64,000 bases of DNA from Sacculina carcini (Eukaryota; Arthropoda; Thecostraca; Sacculinidae). A program made the translations under genes and the position numbers. Position 1 is the first letter of the stretch, and each line of letters opens with the position of its first letter. The stretch is from positions 11,406,949 through 11,470,948 of the forward strand of contig OU696571.1 of assembly GCA_916048095.2 (NCBI GenBank), in the 5' to 3' direction. The notes below the pieces were generated by a model. The model was not told the origin of the DNA. It did no database searches and was given only the letters and a program-made list of their open reading frames with translations. Shown one piece after another: positions 57,748 to 64,000 of the stretch.

Positions 57748-58512
57748 CTATTTTTCATTATATTTTGCACTGCATACTTTATGCATTCTTTTTCCGCACT
57801 TCTCGCACATGATTCGGGTGTTTTTCATACACAAAACACATCGGCCTTGACTGCAACTCTTGAGAAAATGGTTGAGTCCATAAAATCCTGACGCAGTGAC
57901 AAGTCCTGCAGACGGTCCTACAAGACGCATACGAGCTGTTCGGGTTGAAACCAAGGATAGAGCGATTTTTCTCCTGAAGTCCAAGTGAGAGAGCTTAGCA
58001 TCTGGGTTCACCTGCTCGTATAATTTGAATGCTGCAACGACTGCCATATTCATGATGTGGTTGAAGACATTAGACCACCATTTTTTTAGGGAAGTCTTGG
58101 TCTGTAAGACGACAACAGCCGATCGCAAACATCAACCCCTCTCATACCCTTGTTATTTTGCTTGATGATGTTGGGTTGAGCAATTCTTATTCTCCCCTCT
58201 CCTTTGACTCGTCTTACGGTTTGATGGGTCGGATGAACACCGTGAACGGTGCTAGAAATGGTGACCGCGTTGCTGTCATTCCATTTGAGGCAAATAATTT
58301 TTCCGTTCGACCGGTAATCAGTGCCCTCTCTTTGTCTTTCGCATTTAATTTTTAGATGCCAGTGGACATCCCCCCGTTCTGTTCTCTTGAATAGTTCCAA
58401 TGACACGGAATCCTCTCTGTCAAATCGCTAAGGAGCTTATAACTTGTGAGGAAGTTGTCCATATACACCACATGACAGTCCGCGTTTTGTAATTGCGCTA
58501 GGATTTTATGTA
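57748..58512 (-). pseudogene. piggyBac transposase, C-terminal part
   Basis: Minus strand: RTERGDVHWHLKIKC, WNDSNAVTISST, NIIKQNNKGMRGVDVCDRLL with the third catalytic Asp, then after a frameshift SLKKWWSNVFNHIMNMAVVA and the C-terminal Cys-rich zinc domain (GRCVLCMKN, MCEKCGKRMHKVC), which binds element ends. Upstream, a partial repeat of the middle region stops at about 58512. Confidence 0.85.
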
Positions 58513-59042
58513 CTTCATATCACAGGACTTTATTTACAGTGATAAGAAATTTTAATCTTCATAATTATGGGGGGGTCTTGGCATATTTTGGGGCTCCAGC
58601 CCCCAAGTCTTCCCTTGGCGCCGCCACTGAATGCAGCGTAAGTAAAAAATATATGCATTATTTCAAAATCAGAGCGAAGGTATTTTTCTGTTTGTGACAT
58701 CATTGGAGATCATCATTGGATATTGGAGATCTATAACCTGAGATGATAGATGCTAAATTGAGTAAAAAGCTGAAAATAGTTGTGAGCCACTGACATAGAT
58801 GAACAGAACTTCATATTTTCTCGGCTTTCGTTGAGATGAAAGTGTAGAATAGTGGGTAGAACAGACAAACAGAAACAGACAGACAACATTCAAATACACA
58901 CAACCGAGGCCACTTCAGAGGAGTCACAATCGTGAATGCCCCAGTCTCTGTTAGGGCACAAGGCAATATGCTCGTGAGATAAGTTGCACGCTACTTCATC
59001 CAGGTAGAAGTGGCCAGTTCCCGCGAAGCAACGACTGTAAGG
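58513..59042. other. Insertion between the two piggyBac parts, including a hAT remnant
   Basis: 58560-58629 ends in CCCTTGGCGCCGCCACTG, which reverse-complemented starts CAGTGGCGGCGCC, a hAT-type end; the other end was not found. 58630-59042 is unassigned. 58363-58512 and 59043-59190 are diverged repeats of the same transposase segment. Confidence 0.5.
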
Positions 59043-59460
59043 GACATCCCCCCGTTCTGTTCTCTTGAATACTTCCAATGACACGGAATCATCTCTCTGT
59101 CAAATCGCTAAGGAGCTTATAACTTGTGAAAAAGTTGCCCATGTACACCACATGACAGTCCGCATTTTGTAATTGCGGTAGCATTTTATGTAGTACGTAC
59201 GAACCCAGAGGTTGGTCTCTCTGTTGGTCCTTCCCACAATATACCTCAAAATTGTAGAGGTAACCGTTTGAAATGCACATCATCCTTAACTTGTAGCCAA
59301 ATTTTATGGGCATTCCTCTTATGAATTGCTTGGCGCTGTGCTGTTCCCCGTACAGAACCATCGATTCGTCAATGCTCAAGTCGGTGTTGAAAAATCCGAC
59401 TCCACAGCGGTGACATACCCAGACTTGTTCGTTTGCTTGTATGTACTTGTTCGTTCTCAA
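59043..59460 (-). pseudogene. piggyBac transposase, middle part with lost catalytic Asp
   Basis: Minus strand: LSIDESMVLYGEQHSAKQF with the first Asp, RGMPIKFGYKLRMMCISNG, then CHVVYMGNFFTSYKLL, where the family has (Y/F)DNFFTS; the second catalytic Asp is Gly here. The N-terminal third is not recognisable upstream of 59460. Confidence 0.85.
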
Positions 59461-60405
59461 ATCGTCACGCAGTATATTTACTCAAGGAATTTACTGTGTG
59501 TGGGATATTCACCAACCCCGTCGATCGGCACGTACTGGTGTCTAACTTGTCATGAGCGTATATAGGATGTTCACGAGTGTTTATGAGGTAGATGAACAAT
59601 ATTTTAGCCCCGATGATTTTAATTATTACATGAATAAATTCAAAGTGTCTCAATGGAAATTATTTAACGCAAAAATTATTTACAAGCTCTAATATATTTG
59701 CGTGTTCATATGGGCCCAAATGAAAACCTATGAACACCACTGCATACAAACTGCGAATTTCATGTGCCAGCATATTGCTACATTAGCAAATACAGGATTG
59801 AAAACGATTTTACGCTCCCAAGAGTCATAAACAACTATCTTAAATCATTTAAGATCAACACAAGCTATTTAGCTTCAAATCAACACAAGCTGTTTAGCTT
59901 CAATTGCCTTTCCTGTTTTAGTTTTATTACATATTTTGGTTCTGTTGACATGAAGGCTGGAAAAAATACATGAATTTACATGCGAAAAAAATATCACATT
60001 GAAAATAGCGTATTTTGTGTACCAGAAGGTGACAACGTTCCCATTTTGGGAACATAGATTTTAAATGTTTTTTGAGTCATTTTCATTGAGCTACGTTTGA
60101 ATTCTTTTGTTTAATGTAGACCTTCATTTGTCCTCTTTATGGACTAGATAAATCTACTCGATGCTAATGCCAGTTTGTATAAAATAAAACAAAAACCACT
60201 AAGTTGCAGAGGTGTTAATTTTCGCCCATATTAAACTTAATACAATATTTTAACCTAAGCAAAGTCAAACAAATATTTTATACAAAAAAATCTACAGGAC
60301 TTGAGCTTTCTAATGATGTATTCAATTATACTGTAGATGTTATAGGCTTTGAGTTATACTCCTCTACTTCATGTTCCCAAAATGGGAACGTTAGTAACTA
60401 AAGGG
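59461..60405. other. piggyBac 5' side, non-coding
   Basis: AT-rich, with the subterminal inverted repeat and the element end. No further transposase sequence was recognised. Confidence 0.45.
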
Positions 60406-60409
60406 TTAA

Positions 60410-61129
60410 TGTTGAAATTGTGGACAGTGCTTGCGTGCTAAAACAAGTGCAGATTACTTTCGCACTGGCAAAGAAAGTGATATATCAAAAAACTCGTCGC
60501 ATCTGTCAGCATTCATATATGCTGACTTGGAGTGGAGGACAAAACTTTGTCTCTCATTCCCAGCTGGGTCTGCCCGTTGCCATTCGTTCTAATCAAGCCT
60601 GTAAAAAGTTCAACCCCAGGCTCGGCATGGTGTCTGCCACGGTAACATCTTATGAATATGACACAGGCATATGGAAATAACTGATTGAACAATATTCTGG
60701 TAGTACACGGCACCGGCATATTGTTGGATACAAAAATTATTGAACAGTACAATGTCACCATTGTTTTTCTTGATCGTGAAAATATATACCGATAAATGGC
60801 GGTCAGAAACTGAAATTATATTCATATAATTGTTTAACACTTTGCTTATTTCGTATATATCCCTACTTTATAATGGCGGTGCAATTTAGGGTAATATCAC
60901 ACGCTGACATTTTATGTGGTACATGTAGGGAACATAGCAACTACCTCTACGAACAATTACCTCTACACCAGTCCCTGCTCTCATACTCTTTCTATGTGCC
61001 TGGGCGTAACTGCAACCGAGACGCAGTGGTCTCAACACAGACAGAGCGAGGAGAAACCCTAGTTGTAACCGTCCTAGCTGCATTTTCCCGTACTCTGGCA
61101 TTTGGACTATCGCTCTTTGGCCTTCTTGC
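60410..61129. other. Unassigned
   Basis: Short frames on both strands (for example plus 60420-60680 and minus 60513-60761) match nothing known. No repeat relation inside the window was found, so this may be the original neighbour of the PHD-LINE fragment or another insertion. Confidence 0.35.
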
Positions 61130-61790
61130 TCTCTGGTGCATTTTATACTACGATGTTCTTTTTCCTCTCTTTCCCTATCGCCCCCATAACTCGTTGTGTT
61201 ACGTCCTCGACGATTCTCTCCTTCTATCGTTCCATTTTGTTCTGAGATTCTAGCAGCATTTCCTGAAATCTCTGGTTATTTTTTTTCATTTCTCGGATTC
61301 CATCCACGAACCCTGTTTTGTCGCCTAGCGTTGCATTCCGCCTCCGCTGTCGCACTTCTGATTCCATCTCATTTTTTCGTTGAACTCCTCACTTGTTTTT
61401 TCATTTCCACCACTTTTTCACTTAATCTCTTTGTACATCCCTCAGGTTTTTTTTAGCCTTGTCCTGGCACTGTCTACAGAACCACATTATATTGCTGCAT
61501 TTTGCGAGTTCCCTGTACGTTCTCTCGTCCATTTTCTCACATTTTCTGTGGATCCATCCTTCACACATCACATTTCATTCCCTCATCGCCTTCTCTCTCC
61601 TCAGCTTTGCATGTTTGGCACACGTCTTTTGCCACTTCAATTTCGTATCGGCACGATGCGCAGAGTATCATCGAGCTTTCCTGCATATTCACATTTATGC
61701 ATGCCCTCCACAATTTCTTGTTCTCCCTCTCGCTCCTAGACGATCTTCGAATCAGACGATTTTGCATTTTTCCACTTCCTACCTAGATTT
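61130..61790 (-). pseudogene. LINE ORF1 with PHD finger and coiled coil
   Basis: Minus strand: ILCASCRYEIEVAKDVCQTC, KCDV, then after a one-base shift WIHRKCEKMDERTYRELAKC and IMWFCRQCQDKAK, together a C4HC3 PHD-type finger. A charged coiled-coil region follows (IREMKKNNQRFQEMLLESQN). PHD-finger ORF1 proteins occur in CR1-like LINEs. At least three frameshifts or stops. The copy at 17700-18050 holds only the first part. Confidence 0.6.
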
Positions 61791-62685
61791 GGGTTTAATA
61801 TATTCAATATATTTACACTTACACTTAGGTACACCTACCTAGAGGTAGCCAAAGGTGTAGGTACTTTATAAGTATAAAATACCCAAAAAATGCTTACAAA
61901 AACCAAAATAAACAGTATACAATACAATCCTTTCACCACAGACGCCGTCCTTTCACTACCGACGCAGACGCCAAAATCCCTGGGTCTGGACATGGATTTC
62001 ACTGAAGCCTGTGTGTACGTGATTTGCCTGATTAACATCCTATCATAAAAATATCCTAGGATGACCATACGTTCTCTTTTACTCGGGCATATCCTCTTTT
62101 GGAGGCTGTCAGGTCTGCCTGGTTCTTTTTGTAAAATCCTTCAAATAGCCGGGGTCTATATAGTTTGAGTAGATAAATTTGGTATGTTTTCTCTGCGAGT
62201 GTATAATGGTTTGGTCCGTGCCGAAAATGGTAATTTTTTAATATACCGAAGTGACCAGTACACTCGAATCGAGGAACGTTGGCTTTATTATACTGTGAAC
62301 ACACACTGGGTACAAACGCAAACACTGTAGACAGCTCAACCTTCACAACACTCCACTAGAACACACACTGACACACACACACGCACAAGCTAACTGACAC
62401 ACACACCAAGTATTCCACACTTCAAGGTCGCCGACTCAATAGGTCAACTGCCACATTGAAACACAACAAAATGAAATGTAACACCACATTCTTCCCCACT
62501 TGATTAAATGTTTACCAACGGAAATATAACACACATGTAAACAAGTCCGGATTGAACGATAACATTAGTCAAGTGACCACGATCTTCATAACAAATTTTA
62601 ATCACAAATTACACGCAACAATAACGCTAGTTGTTATAACTAATAACTGCAACACAATTGAATGAAAATATTAGACTAGAAACAA
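61791..62685. repeat. Copy of 18051-18942 (gypsy-2 3' flank)
   Basis: Same order and orientation as the left-flank copy, including the purine tract and AATAAA-containing segment. No gene. Confidence 0.6.
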
Positions 62686-63297
62686 CTAGTCAAGAACGGC
62701 ACTTACATAATCTGAGAGGTAGTCCGGAGGGCGTCTGGTACGACTTGATCGACGCAACGGCTCTTCTGCTGGAGTAGGAGTTTGCTGGTATGTGTGTTTG
62801 TCATCGGAAACGCTGTTATTCCCACGATGCGAAGAAGTGTCCGCTTCACCAGATTCACTTTCTCCGTGGCTCTGTCCAAGCCCATATTGGCCTTCGCCGT
62901 AACTCTCCTTGATCTCCGAGCCTGGACAGTTGCTTCTAGCTGCCTGGATGTGATCAATTGAACGCGATGAAGGTGCTAAGCGACGAACAGACACCGTTGA
63001 CTCCTTGCCGTCCGTATGCGCGACACGGGCCCACTGTGGATTGACATGCAGTACACGTACTTCCTCCGCCTCGTCGTCATATTTGGACCTCCGTAACGCC
63101 TTCTTCAGCAGAGCCGAACCTTCAGCAGTCAGCCATGACGGGTTAGTATGACCATACGTAGCTTTTCGAGGGTGGAGAAAAACACGCTCATGTGGAGTCT
63201 GATTGGTGGCAACACATAACTACGATCGCATACTGTGCAAGGCTTCTTGCAACACAGTTTCCCACATTTCAATAGGGTAAGATCGAGATGCTAATTC
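62686..63297 (-). pseudogene. Gypsy-2 integrase, C-terminal fragment
   Basis: Minus-strand copy of 18943-19553: LASRSYPIEMWETVLQEALH, HERVFLHPRKAT, STVSVRRLAP, SRTRRPPDYLSDYVSAVLD. The open tail is 62994-62686; a stop splits the upstream part. The catalytic core is lost at 63297, where MULE-A sequence begins. Confidence 0.8.
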
Positions 63298-63850
63298 TAG
63301 CCGTACAAACAAACGCCGACGAAATATACGTAGTGCATTACTTAACATGTACAGTGTACAACTAAGCAAACATTTTTGGGTACACATGAAATGTGCCGTC
63401 GACAAATATGTGGCAGTCATTCTGCAGCAGACTACCTAGCTCGTCCGACACAAAGATGATGCTCATCTTGCCGTTACATTCGACGGTCCCTCGAAAAAAC
63501 GGCTGGCCGTTGCTCGTGTTGCAGTAATTGGGCGTATGATTGATGAGGTCGGCCAACTCTGACACAGAATTCGGGTCGCTCATTGAACATCCCTTACGTG
63601 TGAGGGCCATGCTCTTCCTCAAGTTCACAAATCCTATGTGAATGTCCTCAATCACGATCATCCTATGTGCCTCCCGAAAAATAACACCGAATTTTTGTGG
63701 TTCCTCACGAGCGCGGTGGAGGCACTCCGATTTGATGCGGAGAGAGGCGACCGAATCAGAGCATGGCAAGTGACAGTGGGGATGTCTCTCGAAGAGAGCA
63801 CCATCATGCTTCATGGTCGTCCCACGGCATTCTTTCAGCGAGTACCTGAG
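63298..63850 (-). pseudogene. MULE-A transposase, copy A2, N-terminal half
   Basis: Minus strand 63814-63362 (150 residues): MKHDGALFERHPHCHLPCSD through SDELGSLLQNDCHIFVDGTF (Asp 1), then in another frame TALRIFRRRLF up to the fusion with gypsy-2 at 63297. It is the better preserved version of 1051-1500 (FVDGTF here, FVDDTF there). Confidence 0.82.
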
Positions 63851-63952
63851 ACGAAATCACAAAATATCCATGATTCATCGTAATCATCATCTTCATAAAT
63901 ACAAATATACATATACAATATACGATAACATCAAACCCTTACTATCAACAGG
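63851..63952. other. AT-rich spacer
   Basis: Shares TCAAACCCTTACTATCAACAGG with 1600 and 53160 but is interrupted by an ATATACATATACAATATACG insertion. Confidence 0.5.
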
Positions 63953-64000
63953 TGCTTGGATACGCCAGGTTTGACTCCGGATGAGGGCGCTTGGCAATGT
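63953..64000 (-). pseudogene. Start of another array-type MULE N-terminal fragment, cut by the window edge
   Basis: GTGCTTGGATACGCCAGGTT to the end matches 44340-44388 and the equivalent place in every array unit with about two differences. Array-type sequence therefore resumes at the right edge. Confidence 0.7.

Larger units (their letters stand above)
57391..60405 (-). mobile_element. piggyBac-like element, about 3.0 kb, rearranged
   Basis: The right end reads, outward-in on the minus strand, CCCTTTAGTTACTAACGTTC, next to TTAA at 60406-60409. The left end CTCTTTAGTTACGG follows TGAA (a decayed TTAA) at 57387-57390. Subterminal inverted repeats of about 43 bases containing GTTCCCAAAATGGGAAC lie at 57522-57566 and 60011-60054, and the palindromic core occurs again at 60373-60389. 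piggyBac elements insert at TTAA and start with CCC. The interior holds two partial transposase copies and a hAT remnant. Confidence 0.7.

Overview
This is animal nuclear DNA made almost entirely of transposable-element remains. Introns-style sites, poly-A signals, (TAA)n and (CA)n microsatellites, FLYWCH-type MULE transposases, Tigger, mariner, hAT, piggyBac and Merlin-like DNA transposons, I/R1-like LINEs and Ty3/gypsy-type integrases occur side by side. That mix fits a metazoan, most likely an arthropod; I cannot name the species. I found no bacterial gene organisation, no rRNA or tRNA gene and no CRISPR. Almost every coding stretch is broken, and most lie on the minus strand.

Layout. 1-19.9 kb is a TE mosaic: MULE-A (0.5-1.5 kb), an integrase fragment (1.9-2.35), MULE-B (3.1-5.3), an integrase (5.5-6.3), LINE blocks (7.1-10.0) carrying a Merlin-like insertion with a proven empty site, a LINE ORF2 split by Tigger and mariner (10.0-13.1), two hAT MITEs with 8-bp target duplications (13.4-14.3), a LINE ORF1 (14.4-15.9), another integrase (16.4-17.1), a PHD-finger LINE ORF1 fragment (17.7) and a second, unrelated gypsy integrase (18.9-19.87). 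19,869-44,480 is a head-to-tail array of eight complete and one partial copies of a 2,840-bp composite unit. Each full period carries a pseudogene for integrase core, GPY/F domain and Ulp1/C48-type cysteine protease, plus two fragments of a MULE transposase. 43,770-50,485 is a second tandem duplication (3,358-bp period) joining the array end to LINE sequence. 50.5-52.4 kb is the least TE-like part, with exon-like direct repeats and an ORF that stays open across a 66-bp GT-AG intron. 53-63.3 kb is a broken, roughly colinear second copy of the left flank (MULE-A, MULE-B, integrase, unknown block, PHD-LINE, gypsy-2) with a piggyBac element in it. The last 48 bases re-enter array-type sequence.

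How the parts relate. The array is a macrosatellite built from dead transposons: all units share the same 2-bp integrase deletion and the same protease frameshifts, so copying happened after inactivation. The 6-kb and 16-kb loci keep the undeleted form of the integrase. The flanks repeat each other on both sides of the array, so this is probably one piece of a larger higher-order repeat. Collapse or expansion in the assembly is possible and would need long reads spanning the array.
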